Under the pieces are notes generated by a model. It did no database searches, had not been told where the DNA came from, and saw nothing but the letters and a program-made list of their open reading frames with translations. DNA of 64,000 nt from Beverwykella pulmonaria (Eukaryota > Ascomycota > Dothideomycetes > Pleosporales > Melanommataceae), in assembly GCA_001599595.1 (NCBI GenBank), contig BCHH01000010.1:1423392-1487391 (forward strand), read 5' to 3'. This document shows, piece by piece, positions 44,101 through 55,646 of the stretch. A program made the translations under genes and the position numbers. The number at the start of each line of letters is the position of its first letter. Position 1 is the first letter of the stretch.

Positions 44101-46992
44101 TCTTGCTCGTACGCAGCGGGTTGGGTCGATGCGCACACCGGTGAGAGGCGCCAGACTCCGTGGATCTCGTGCGCGTGTCGGGTCGATATTCGATGCTGCC
44201 TCGTCCTCGAGTCGAGCGTACTCGTCGTTGGATCTTTTGCGCGCGGCCGTGACGAGCTCTTGAAAGGCATTTGCCATTTTTTCTGCCTGCTCGGATGGTT
44301 TAATGTGATTGATGCCCTTTGAAAACTGTCAGCGTTGCGCATACTATGTTTGCCGGGTTTGACTGACCTTCATGCTTTTGGCCAGATACTTAAGTCGAAC
44401 CAATGGTCGTTTGAGCATGTATGCGACATCGACCCGCTCTCCATCTCCATTCACAACATACCCCTCCGCGTTCTGGGGGAGCCCTTCGTCCCACGGCGCA
44501 GCGTCATCCGGACCATTGATAACTTTGGCGGGTGTGAATGGGTCCTCATCTGCAGGAGCTAGACTGACAACCACATCTTGGAAGCCGAGGCGCCAGGCGT
44601 TGATGTAATCGGAATAAACATGCTGCGAGCTTTGCGCCCATGAAACAAAGGCGTCAGAGTTCTCTTTCGGGACGCGTCGGTGCAAGCTCTTCAAGCGCTC
44701 CAAGGAAACGCCCATATCTACAATCGGCTTCGTAATATTACTTGGATCTGTTTGTGCTGAGCGACTGAACAGTCCGGCTGCAACCGCAGAGTCGGACTTG
44801 GATAGGACACAACTAAGAAGGACGGGGATGACACCATCGACCAGTGTCCGGAGCTCTCGCATATATTTAGCCTCGTCTGAAGCAATTTCGCTCATGATGT
44901 CGCCAATTGTGGCAGTAGCCAGCCGACTCCTGTTTGTTCGGATGCTTCGAGCGGATACAATGCTCTTCGTTCCTGCCCTGGGTAAGGAGAGCACCGATAT
45001 CAGGTCGGCATGACTGGCAAGTCTACTGCGCTTTGTGCTCCTGCGATTCAATGTAGTAAGTGTGTTCATATTGAATTGATCCCCAGCCTCAGAGGCAAGT
45101 ATGAGTTGGTCATTTACGTTTTGTTCGGCATCTGTTTCGACAGCCTCCGATCCTACTGCAACAGAAGTAGGAGGCGCCTTCATTTTTGTGGCGAACGTCT
45201 CAACCGAAGCAATTGTTGAGAGTCTCTTCCCAGTCGATGGGAACATGCGACGCGTTGCGAGGGTATCGGGGCGAGGCCTGAGAGAGATCTTTTCAAGCTC
45301 CACGGATGTCGATACGTCAACGGACGAGGATGGGGCAGAGGATGTGGCGTCTTCTTCATTCGTCATTGATTCTCGGAGGGGAGAAGATATGGCTCGGTCT
45401 TTGGTGGGCGAATATGTGTTGCGCCTCGAACTCGCACCACGGCGTTTCAATGTGAGGGTAGGGGTCAATTCCCCATCATTATCCACAGGTCGTGCGTCAA
45501 CATCAGTTGGGCCGGAAGACGATAGGTCATTGTCCAGATTCTGTGTCTCTAGTTTCATGGGCGCACTCCTATCTCTTCTGTGCCGCCTGCTACCGCTTGC
45601 GCGCCTGGGCGTCTCTTCCACGGGCACATCCTTGGAGTCTGTCGATGCGCTTACGTCGGATGGTTCGGGCTTGCGGGTCGACTCCATGGTCGATACTGAC
45701 TCTCGCGAGGGTCGCCGTTTGCGAGAGTCTGCATCCATGAACGGATCTGGCGTGGTTTGGAGCCATGCCTCGAGGCGGCTTCCCAAGACTCTAGGAGGCG
45801 TCTCGGGAACTGGCGGGTCAGGCGAGTTCGAGGTTGTGATATCTTCTAGATCTTCTTGATACGAAATGCGGCGAGAGCGTGGCCGGAAAGTTGATATAGG
45901 TTCTCTTGGACCACTCGGCCCACTACGGGTGTGATCTCTCCTAGGCCGGCTCCTCCGTCTCTCTCGAATATTGTCGCCATGACGCGGTTCACTTTTAGAC
46001 AGACCTGGCTCGTACTCGACGGTAATCTGGTTCGCAAGGTCTTCACTAGATAGGGTTTCTGGTTTGTGTGTGGTTCTTGTCTTGATGGGCGTAATCTCGT
46101 CCGCAGACAGCGATCCTCGCGGTGAGGCTCTCGGTGAGGTTGCTGAACGACGGCGGCGGCGGCGTGATCGGGAAGGTTCCAGCTTGCCTGTCGAACCTGA
46201 AGGAGAGTTCGGAGAGGTGATGCCATCGTCGCCGGCATGTACGTCTTTTCCACTGCCAGATCCGCTGCTACCGGGCCGCTCCCGTTCTCGCCCGTCGTTT
46301 CCTGCGCTGTGAGGCCGCGATCCTCTTCTCTGTCTCGCACTCCGAGTTCGCTGCCGCACACGCTGTCCCGGGTTGCCGGAGAGTAGAACAATTGGCTTCG
46401 GTGGCTTTGGGGTAGTGACCTTGGGCTCCGCGGGCTCGACCTTTCGCGTCACGGGCCGCACCCAGGCGGTGGGGAGGGGTTTCGGCGTGGGGCGCGCGGT
46501 GCCATCCTTGGGGGGAGATTTCCCAGCTGCGGCCCTGTTGCGCCAGTGCGAGTCGCTGATAACGCGCTTCTTCGGGGCCGTCGCCACAAGCACCTCGTCA
46601 TCCAGCTTGTTGTGCACCGGCTTCTTTGCGCTCTTCGGCCGCTCTGGCGAGGGTTCGGGCTCGGCAGGCTTCTTTGGTGTGAGTATGGGCGACGCGCGCG
46701 CCTTGTCCTCGTGAGGTCGAGCTGCTGGAGCGGAGGGCAGCTTGGGTGAGGGTGTGGGCGCGGCAGGCGATGCGACGGGAATCTCTGGGCCTGAGTCGTC
46801 GCCCTCGAGGTCGGTCTGCCACTTTCTGATCTTATCGCGCACATTGGCGGGCTTGTCGATGCCAATGGCCTTGCCGAAGTCGATGGGCTTCATGGCTTGC
46901 TTCTCAATTGCGGCTTTGGCTTTGGCGGGTGTGCCATCTTTCTTGGGGCGAGCCGCGTTTCGAGGGCCCTGAGGAGAGGGGGGGACGGGCAT
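41173..46992 (-). CDS. Large Dbl-homology (RhoGEF-like) protein
   Basis: Model complement(join(41173..41232,41284..44316,44368..46992)), 1,905 aa, two GT-AG introns (51 bp each) in phase. Residues 1-690 are disordered, rich in Pro/Ser/Arg with many SP/TP sites. Residues about 690-920 form a Dbl-homology-like helical domain starting TIGDIMSEIASDEAKYMREL and crossing the first intron at LAKSMK|GINHIKPSEQA. A PH-like segment follows (about 920-1080). A second long Ser/Glu-rich linker, a PH-like block (about 1500-1640, FNWIDAGRWELLHPVECSIV) and a C-terminal beta-rich block come next. The last exon codes MKSERECAYSFSLLGKLRY. DH-PH proteins switch Rho/Cdc42 GTPases on and control polar growth. Exchange activity here is inferred. 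The first Met follows an in-frame TGA. Confidence 0.85.
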
Positions 46993-47857
46993 GGGGTCTA
47001 GAGGGCATTGGGACAGTCAGCGGCAGGCGGCGGAGAGATGAGGGTGCGATGACGAGTGGTGATGGGTGGTGGTGGTGTGGTGTTTGGGCTGGCGGGCGGA
47101 CTTGGGTCCGGCGGGATGTCCATGTCAACAAAGTCGCTCGTGTATCACTCGCTTACCTGGGACAGGCGTGCGGGCACCATCAGCAGCTATAGGAAGGGGT
47201 GAAGGCGATATTAGAGGGATGGTGAGCGCATCTGGCCATGAATGCGCTGGCGCGAGCCTGTTTGTAGCTGTGAGGCGCTCAATGTGTTGTGTTCGGTCCT
47301 ATCTGGCGGGCGAATCGTTGTCTCGATGTTGAGGCTGCTTGCACAACAACGCGCTAATTTCATGCAGATCCTTGCCACTAACAAAACACTCAGAACCAAG
47401 ATATAGCGACGGATCGTGTCTGCGGGTCGGTTTGCTGTTTTGTGCCAGTCTTTGTCATCTGCCTTTTGGGTCGCGTCGTGGTACTCTGCCCATTCATCGA
47501 CGCTGCAGCTGCGGTAGTCCAGCAGTCCCCGTTGCTGTGCGAACCCCTGGTCGCAGCGTGATATCCCGGATGATCAGCCAGTGCCACAGCGGGGGTGCCA
47601 CAGCACCTCTGCCGGTACTAGGCCTAGACAGGCGCAAAGGGCAAGCAAACCTGAAATCTGGTGGTGAGACCAGGAATATTATGTAAATTGCTCTGCATGC
47701 GAATACTAGTCTATGCACTAAGGGTATCTTGCAGTGTCCTCTAACTGCCCAGACTCAGAGATAAACTTTGTATGCTACCCCATCACAATCGCCCTATTAC
47801 AACACACACACCAGAGAATGCCGTTCCGCGCATCCTCCGCCGCCGCTCCACCATGCT
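46993..47857. other. Promoter of the Dbl-homology gene
   Basis: 5' region of the minus-strand gene. A 39-codon upstream frame (start near 47121) ends just before the main ATG and could act as an upstream ORF. Nothing else is recognised up to the sterol isomerase stop. Confidence 0.4.
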
Positions 47858-48750
47858 TCAACGACGCTTTTTCGCGGCACCATTAGCCCCGTTCGCTTTT
47901 CGCGCCTTCTCCACCTTCGCCAGTGCGATGAATGCCCGCCAGCTCGCTCCTACGCCATTCAGAAGCAGGATGCCGGGAAATACAATCCAGAACGCGTTCA
48001 TCAAGACAAAATACCCCCAAAAGTACGCCGCCTCAGGCCTCGAGTAAGAGAGATTGAGAATGTAGTGGTCGAACATGCTCGTTGCGTAGTACAGGATGTC
48101 ACCGTAGAGCTGGCCGAGAGACACAATGATCTGCAGCGGGTAGCGGAGAGGGTGGTCGACGGCGATGAGGCCAGCCGTGACGAAGGACAGTGGGCCCCAA
48201 AAGATCTTCACGGGGCCAGTGTTAGCGCGGTGCTCTCAGAAAGCAGACTCAAGATAGCGTACCGCTGTGATGCTTTCCATGCACAAGACGAACGCGTCTT
48301 GGGTCAGGTATCGCGAGTCCGACAGCGAGTACTCCTTCCACAGCTGCCCAAAGAGATCCTGCATGCCGCCCATGCGCTGGAAGTTGTACGCAAAGTAGCC
48401 CTCGAAGAACAGATGTATGCAGCCACCTGGTGCTCTTGTTAGTCTGCAGCCCCTTTCTAGCCCTGCGCTCTCCAACACCTACAGAGAATGAACCACAGCA
48501 CAGTGATCAGATCCGAGGTTGACACGTTCGGCCGCAGCCTCTTCACGGCCGCATACGTGATGGCGAAGATGACGGTGCAGCCAGCAGCAAACATGGAACA
48601 GAGCTCCAGCGTGTTCCACTCATTGGCGAGGTATCCGACGATTTCAGCCTCAATTGGGTAGTAGGGGTGCAGTGGAGGCGTGGGCGTCGTGGCAGGCATA
48701 GCGGAGGGCGGATCGAACATGTCCTTGACGCGCTGGAGGAATAGAGCCAT
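47858..48750 (-). CDS. EBP-family sterol delta8-delta7 isomerase-like protein
   Basis: Model complement(join(47858..48205,48263..48426,48483..48750)), 259 aa, with two short GT-AG introns in phase. The start is GCCACCATGG, a near-ideal context. Five hydrophobic helices; the EXPERA/EBP signature appears as WFILCGCIHLFFEGYFAYN (His and Glu of the active site) and CMESITAIFWGPLSF (second catalytic Glu). A further LGQLYGDILYYATSMFD block and a Lys-rich C-terminal ER signal-like KKRR follow. EBP moves the sterol double bond from C8 to C7. Fungi normally use the unrelated Erg2, so this protein may act in a side route or on another sterol-like or terpenoid substrate. Confidence 0.88.
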
Positions 48751-49641
48751 GGTGGCCGGCGCACGCAAGGAGATATTTTGTTGAAGGCGCCCAGGTGCGC
48801 TTGCTCAAGTGAGTTTAGGCCAGGAGCTATGGGCCTAGCCAAGACACGCCGCCTGTTCCCGTGACTGCACAACGAAACACCACTCCAGACTTCACGCCTT
48901 CATTTTTCATCATCGCGCCAGTCCAAGATATAATCAACAATGTCTCCTGCATTTGAACCCCTAAAGTTTTCGGAACCCATCTCTTTCCCGTAGAATCAAA
49001 ACCTGTCATTGTGATTAATTTCATTCCATTGCACTCTCGCCATTATTGCCTGCTAATACAATATGACATGTAATCTACACTATCAACCTCAACCAGTATC
49101 ATATTCCCACTCTCATCGCAAGACGAACTTCACTTTCATTTTCCCGTCCTGCGTTGAAACATCACACTTCTCACAAGTTCAAAGTTTTGTCTCGTGAGCT
49201 TTTGTTCTTCTTACTCTCGGTTTCCTATTTAGTGTTACGGTTTTCAAAGCCCCCTGTTTCCAACGAATGGAAAAGTAGTTCGTGCTCTACGCCCACTCGG
49301 ACATATTCCATCCTGCGAAACACTGGTGTCAGATTATAACTCGCAAATTAAGTGTCCCTCATCTTAGACCCAGTAGTCGCGTTCTATATATCACAGGATG
49401 CTCCTTACATGTAAATCAACCTCGCTTAGTTACCCTTGCCGAGTTTCTTGAGCCCGAATTCACAGATAGATCCGAAACATTTCGCTCAGCCCCAGATTCC
49501 ATGTCATACGCAGGAAAACTCCCAGTTGCTATTGGAAACAATGATACTCAATTTAAAGAGCACCTACCCCGTTCTTAGATATGCTTCTTAAAACTATGCA
49601 TTCATTAATCTTTTCTTCGCTACAATATTCATCACTATGCT
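48751..49641. other. Divergent spacer
   Basis: 5' region of the isomerase gene and upstream DNA of the dead GH27 gene. The 98-codon plus frame at 49282-49578 has no recognisable features. Confidence 0.35.
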
Positions 49642-51131
49642 ATGACATTCCTCACTATTCTTCGGCATTTTCCCCGTTGCAGGTGCCCTGGTGCTGAAAG
49701 ACAATGTTGGAAGACTCCCAGTGTTGGGAGTACGTCCACATCACCCACCTCTAGCCATCCTATCTAACCACTCTTCAGTGGAACTCCTGGAACGCGTACC
49801 ACTGTGATATAAAAGAATCCCAGATCACGGCCACAGGACAGCAGTTCATCCACTTGGGATAGGTGTAAGTCCACCTCGTCGCTACTCTTACCATCACTAA
49901 CATTTTCAGGCTGCGGGCTACAAATACATCAACATTGACGACTGCTGGAGCGTCAAAGACCACTGCGACCCAAACACCAACAGGATTATCCCCGACCCAA
50001 CTCGCTACCCCAATGGCATCAGCCGCACTGCGCATTCTATCCACGAGCTGGAGTTTAAGCTTGGTGCTTGGTATTTATAGTAGCGCTGGTACAACAGTGA
50101 GTTTTCCTCCAGAACCCGGATATAGTTTGTGACGCTGATGGAAGCTAGACGTATGCTGGATACCCTGCCTCCCTCAGCTTTGAAGCTATAGACGCTGCTA
50201 CATGAGCAGAATGAGGTGTAGACTATCTGAAGTACGACAACTGCAATTACCCGCAGGAACTCAGAGATGATTGCAAAGCTTGTGTATCTGAGAACCGAGA
50301 TGATCTCGTCAATGGAACATGTCTGTTTCTTCCCACGCAAATCCCTCGATCTCCTTGCTAATATCCCAGGCACAAACACCACCTGCCTGTGCTCTGCATC
50401 CTACGACCATACCCAGTCCAAAACTACCCACCGCTTCGCTTCCATGCGTGACGCCCTGTTACCCAAACCGCACAATCCTCTACTCCCTCTGCGAATGGGG
50501 TGAATCTGGCGTCAACACATGGGGTGCGCGCACGGGCTCCTCCTGGCGCATGCCCCCAGATATCGACCCTAGCTGGCCGCGCATTCTCTCCATACTAAAT
50601 GAAAACAGCTTTTGCCTCAATAGCGTCGATTTCTGGGCCCACCCCGATGCCGATATGCGGGAAGCTGGGAATGGTATTACGCTGGCGGAGAGTAAGACGC
50701 ATTTCGCGTTGTGGGCGACTATGAAGAGCCCATTGCTTATCGGCACGGATTTGGGTAAGATTTCTGGTGAGGAGCTGGAAGTGTTGAAGAATCCATACTT
50801 GTTGAGGTTTCGCCAAGATCAGGGTGTGGGGAGACTCGCGATGCCGTATAAGTGGGGCACGAAATTGGATTGGACGTTCAGTACGTCATTTCCGGCGGAG
50901 TTTTGTAGTGGGCCGTCGAGTAATGGGACCTTAGTATTGATGTTTAATACGTACAGTGAGCAGAGAAGTTAGACGGCGGTATGGAGCGAGATTCCCGAGT
51001 TGAAGGGGGTGGAGAAATGGAGAGCGGAGGATATTTGGACAGGGCAGGATTTAGGGTATGTGGAGGGGAAGGCGAGTGTGGTGGTTGAGGGACACGGAAC
51101 TGCGGGGTTGTGGGTTGGGGAGTGCTGTTAG
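49642..51131 (+). pseudogene. Dead GH27 alpha-galactosidase gene
   Basis: Plus-strand pieces in order: [80 protein letters not shown] (holding the nucleophile Asp), [34 protein letters not shown] (WAHPD/RDPDM-type acid/base region) and [20 protein letters not shown]. This is the whole GH27 order. Breaks: a 7-nt GCTTGGT duplication at about 50064-50077 shifts the frame before IYSSAGTT. Two TGG>TGA-type stops follow AIDAAT, another frameshift comes before LYSLCEW, and a TAG sits near the end. Intact relatives remove alpha-galactosyl side chains from galactomannan and raffinose sugars. It stands next to the intact AA9 gene. Confidence 0.85.
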
Positions 51132-51723
51132 GGGTTTGGTACGGGAGGACGGAGTGAGATGTGGCGGAGTAGTTGTGTAGGGCGTTAGTTGGGAGATGAG
51201 TGAGTTGTGAGACTACGAGTTGCGCAAGATGAATACCGTAAGCTAGAGTACGTGCGCGTTGGATACGGGTCTATATTGACCTCTATGGGCTGCAGCAGCC
51301 CTCGATTCCTGAATGGTGGATGATAGTGGTTCAACTCGTAAGTTCTTAACCTTGTGGTGATTGTTCTTTGATCTGGCTAAATCCATTCATCCAGTATATA
51401 CATGAAAGATCTTTCTCCGCATTCCGCTAGCCTCAAATAGCATTCAAGCGAGCTGAGCGCAACAAATAGACTCTAGGAACCGGGGTACAGAAACCGTTTC
51501 GCGCGAGTGAATTTCTGCAACTGTATAACGCAATATCAGCATGCACCCACGCTGCCATTGACAAGCTGACACTTTAGTCTCGCACCTATTAGTATTTCCT
51601 CTTTAGGCCATGGATGTAGTCACGCGAGTAGTATAAGTAAGTACGCCCACTTGCTGTTTCATGACCTCTTAAATCGCGTGTACCCGCGGTTGTCCCTGCT
51701 AAGCTCTGCTCAAGGAAGTAACA
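51132..51723. other. Spacer upstream of the AA9 gene
   Basis: Promoter region of the AA9 gene. No gene is recognised. Confidence 0.4.
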
Positions 51724-52657
51724 ATGCATCATTCCAGAATCGCCACTCTGATATCGGCCTTTGTGCCTCTGGCAGTAAGTCATGGTGGCGGCATGCACTA
51801 CACCATCGACTCTATCGTGTACACCGGGTTTGTCTCCCATATCTTCTTCCTTTCTCCAGCCTTATAATCTAACCTTTCGACAGCACCTACGACAAAGTTC
51901 TCAACACCTCAACTGGAAGCATCCAGCGCCAGTGGAATTGGGACGGCATCTACCAACCCGACCTATCACATCTGTCCTGCGGCACCCCGGGCACGCCCTA
52001 CGTTATCTCGCACCATGCGCCCATAACCGCTGGCAGCACAATAAGTGTAAATTATACCATTCCCGGCTCAGGATGGACCTTTGGACACCCCATCGGGCCC
52101 ATGCTCGCCTACATGGCCGCATGTCCCTCCACCGGATGCGAAACCATCGATCTCCTCGCCCCGATCTGGTTCAAGATATGGGAAGCCGGTCTTGTTAATG
52201 GGAATTTCGTAGACGGATACTGGAAGATGCGTGACGTTTATGAAGGCGCGAATTTGGAGATTCTGACACCGGCGACGTTGAAGCCTGGAAAGTATATTTT
52301 GAGACATGAGATGGTGAATTTACAGACGGGGCCCGTGCAGATTTTTCCGAATTGCATTCAGCTTGAGGTCAGCGGCTCCGGGAGTAGTCTTCCCGAGGAG
52401 AAAGAACTCGTTGCGTTTCCAGGGGCGTATGATGGGGCTTTTGGTAAGTTTCAATGTGAGAGTGATGCTGAGACCGGCTGAAAGGTGTGACTGACTTTGT
52501 GTAGGGACCAGTTGGCCGAAGAACGAAGGAGCGACATGGTTCTATGTGACACACGCCAACGATACTGTGAGTGCATTATTACTTGATGAGGTCGAGTGTT
52601 TGCTAATACGAGATTTAGTACTATCCCATGCCTGGGCCGCCGCTATGGCAAGGATAA
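51724..52657 (+). CDS. AA9 lytic polysaccharide monooxygenase
   Basis: Model join(51724..51827,51884..52443,52505..52566,52619..52657), 254 aa, three GT-AG introns (51-61 bp) in phase. The signal peptide (1-19) ends ...PLAVS just before His20, so the mature protein starts with the histidine that forms the copper brace. The second brace His is His103 in FGHPIGPMLAYMAACP. The secondary-sphere pair is His176 (LRHE) and Gln187 (PVQIFPNC). The axial position two after that Gln is Phe189, where AA9 enzymes normally have Tyr. It ends PMPGPPLWQG with no carbohydrate-binding module. AA9 enzymes cut cellulose or related glucans by oxidation. It is intact, beside a dead alpha-galactosidase. Confidence 0.9.
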
Positions 52658-53358
52658 AGACTCTAGTTCAGAACTGGGGCGATGGCGACTCATTCTTGTC
52701 AGAGCTAAGAGCACTCTTTCTAATGTTTCAAAACAGCTTTAGCTCCAGAAATGTCTTAAAATATTGATGATTTTGACGTATTTGCTTACGCTTGACATGT
52801 GCGGAAAGAAATTAGCTACTAACCGTCTAAAATGGTTATTTTATCCATGGGGATTTCAGGATGAACACGTTTCCCTGCGCAGGGAAGAACTTGACTACGG
52901 TAAGCTGTTTGAAGAGCGGGTATAATTTCAAGGAAGAGGATGGAAGGTTAGTTTTTGAGTATTGTATGTTACTGAGTCTAAATGAAAACAGGCATGGCAG
53001 TAATAGTGAGGCAAATGTAGGTAACAAGTAAAATATTTATCTTTCCTTGAAAAAGACCTACCAGCAGGCTTTTGCAACCTCCCAAAGATCTCCTACGCAC
53101 GACCTGTTATTATCGTCGGATGGGACAACATGTTTGAGGGAAACTCTTTACAAACAATCGACTGCTGTGTAGAGTCAGACTAGTCTCTTTTAGCTTTACC
53201 TCGGCTCAACTATGGTGAGCGGTTAACGGGTAAAGTGCAATAGCTTTTTTTCTTGGCTAGGAACATCAAAGTCGCGACAATCACAATCATAATTTTTGAC
53301 GAACCAGCCTTTACTATAAAATCCTAGAGGATAGTATAATAATTTTATATAATAAGTA
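52658..53358. other. 3' flank of AA9 gene, edge of repeat island
   Basis: No gene is recognised. From about 53200 the DNA becomes AT-rich and repeat-like. Confidence 0.35.
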
Positions 53359-53540
53359 GAGCTATCTTTTAAGCACCACCACCAATTGTATAAGTTGAAC
53401 GTCCACCAACAGGCTTGCCAGCAGGAGGAGGACGAGGAGACGCGGAGTGGAGCTATCTTTTAAGCACCACCACCAATTGTATGAGTTGAACGTCCACCAA
53501 CAGGCTTGCCAGCAGGAGGAGGACGAGGAGACGCAGAGTG
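53359..53540 (+). repeat. Tandem duplication of 91 bp
   Basis: 53359-53449 and 53450-53540 are nearly identical (GAGCTATCTTTTAAGCACCA onward). The second copy holds the last codons and stop of the DUF3716-like relic; the first is a duplicate of that gene end. Confidence 0.9.
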
Positions 53541-55230
53541 GCGGCCATCCATCTCCTTCTTGAAGTCCTCGTACGAGAGCTTGCGGTTGTTGGTGCTACA
53601 ATAAGAGCATAAAGCACCATAATCATCATGGATGCAGTTGCTACAAGCTCCACCCCACCAAGTGAAAAGAGAAACGCAGCCAGCGTAGTGGAGAAACTCG
53701 CCAGTACGATTGTACGCAGCCTGGCAGCGCTGGCAAGGACCAATGTTAAGGGCGCCACGGAGGTGGATCACAATGGCCTTAACGTACGACTGACGCTGAG
53801 AGAGGAGCATGCCAGCGTGAATATGGCCGCGGCGGGCGACAAGCGGGGTGTTTGGGGCATCGTACGGTGAGGCGCCTGGACCACGGATAGGGAAGTCAGC
53901 AGCGCGAGCAATCTCCTCGCTCTATTACTATGTTAGCATTAAATAAGAAATACAGTAAGTAACGTACAGTGAAGCAGAAGATCCTAGAGAGGTAGTTGGC
54001 AACAATAGGTTAGAAGATGTTAATAGCCTTGTACAAGAGAGGGTTAGGTAGCTGAGCCTAACCACTAGCAAGGCCACCAGGTGTAGTGAGACCTTGGACA
54101 TTGTTAGCAGCACCGCCGCAGAGGAGGAGGTTGGCTTGCTAGATAAGGGCTGTACGAGCTAGCTAGTGGCGAGTGGCAGCCCTATTAGGGCCAACTATAT
54201 TGTTATTAAAGGCAGAATTGTTAAAGCTTATGTTGTTAATTGTACAAGCAGTTAGGTGTGTTTGTAAGGGTAGAGGAGAGTAGTTGTAAGGTGGAGAAGT
54301 TGTAGAGGTAGTAAGAGCAAACGCTCTGTTCTCGCGTTTAATAGTGCTGCTAGCACTTTCACCTTTAGAATAGCAAAAATAGAGATTAGGTGCTGTACAA
54401 GTAGAATTTGTAGGCAAATACTGCTTAATGCAAATAATTTATTAACTAGGTAAGAGAGAGGTAGAGACAGTAAGTAGCAGTACTATACGTAGGTGTAGAG
54501 GGCTTAGATCTAATTACCCTTCTTTCTACCCCCCTTCCTAAGGTTGTATAGCAGGGTATTGTACAGCAGGGTATCCTCCTCTAGAAGATTAAGATCTAAA
54601 AAGATACAACTTTCCTTGTACATGCTAGATTTGGAAGGTTAAGGTGCTGCTACTGCTAGAGGAGATTTTTTAGTCTAGGGATTGGAAAGTTGTGAGATTG
54701 CGCGTTTTCTAGCAGTATATAAGGACTCTGTTGGTTGTGGGTAGTTAAACTGCTATAGGCTAGACATATTCTCCTCCTCCTCCTCCTCCTCCTCCTTCTT
54801 CTTCTTCTTTGTTACCTCCCTCTTGATTTTTCCTTTCCCCTTTGTAGTCTTAGGTCTTAGCTCTTCTTTAATTCTTGTACGTAATAGTAGAGGAGAAGGG
54901 GAGACAAAGGTAGTAAACTCCTTATATGCAATCTCCTCCTCAAAGCATACGTGTATCTAGATAGTCCTATAATTTCCTGTCTGTTTAAAGGATGCTTGCT
55001 TAATAAGATCAAGAATTATACAAGACTTCTTTGCTAAAGCTAAGAGCTTTACAGGCCTAGCCTTGGGATTAACTCTAGTTGCTAGGAACCTAGTTAGGTT
55101 CTTGTACAATTCCTATTAGATATCTATCTTAGCTAGAATAGTATGCTGGAGAAAGTTGTCTGCATCTAGAATATTAGCATTTGCAAGAGTAAGAGAGGAA
55201 GAGTCTGTAGGTATTGCAGTGGAGTAAAGG
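53460..55230 (-). pseudogene. RIP-damaged multicopy gene with DUF3716-like cysteine region
   Basis: The 3' exon (53460-53921) is open and codes SEEIARAADFPIRGPGASPY followed by a cysteine-rich block GPCQRCQAAYNRTGEFLHYA, GCVSLF and GACSNC, like fungal DUF3716 domains. A 47-bp GT-AG intron joins it to an upstream frame (from 53968) whose readable protein (NNVQGLTTPGGLASG, PIVANYLSRIFCFT) has TAG stops where Gln is expected. Further upstream the minus strand still reads KREVTKKKKKEEEEEEEEE and LANANILDADNFLQHTILAK. The pattern C-A-G to T-A-G is that of RIP. DUF3716 proteins are often carried in repeat-rich regions and have no known function. Confidence 0.6.
54770..54809 (+). repeat. CTC/CTT microsatellite
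   Basis: TCC/TTC run that, on the minus strand, codes the K5-E9 tract of the relic gene. Confidence 0.9.
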
Positions 55231-55646
55231 TGTGTGTGATAGAAATATATCACACGGGGGTAGGAGGGCGACTCGCAGTCATGCGATGTCCGAAGCAGCA
55301 ATGCACTGAAGGAGGGAGATTCATCACCGTGGAGGTTTGGCAGTAGACTATTTGCAATTTCGTTGTATCTAGCTACCAAATCAAATGAAAGAAGAAGCAG
55401 TGATGAAAGATATATAAAATATTCGTGGTCTTGTTGGGTTGAGTTTTGTGTTGGTGCTCATTTGATTTGATTCCATGTCCTTGGGTGTGGTGTTTGGATA
55501 CCTATATATATGCCGCATTGATTGATGACGAAGCAAACAGCTGACAAAGAAAACAAGACCTGTTCCTTGCACCATATATTTAAGCCTTCCACCTGTGCCA
55601 GTGGTATATTCGCGCAAAGTAGCACTTTGCTACAGCGCAAACCTCC
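55231..55646 (-). repeat. LTR-like segment next to a polypurine tract
   Basis: On the minus strand AAAGTGGGGGAGG (a polypurine tract, 55647-55659) is followed by sequence that ends in the palindrome TGTGATATATTTCTATCACA (about 55232-55251). This is the expected order PPT then 3' LTR. No second copy is visible, so the call is tentative. Confidence 0.35.

Noticed and set aside
45101..45859. 252-codon plus-strand frame inside the Dbl-homology gene
   Set aside because: It is the antisense shadow of a Ser/Arg-rich coding exon; the minus-strand gene has splice-supported continuity.
49282..49578. 98-codon plus-strand frame before the GH27 relic
   Set aside because: No recognisable features and not in frame with GH27.
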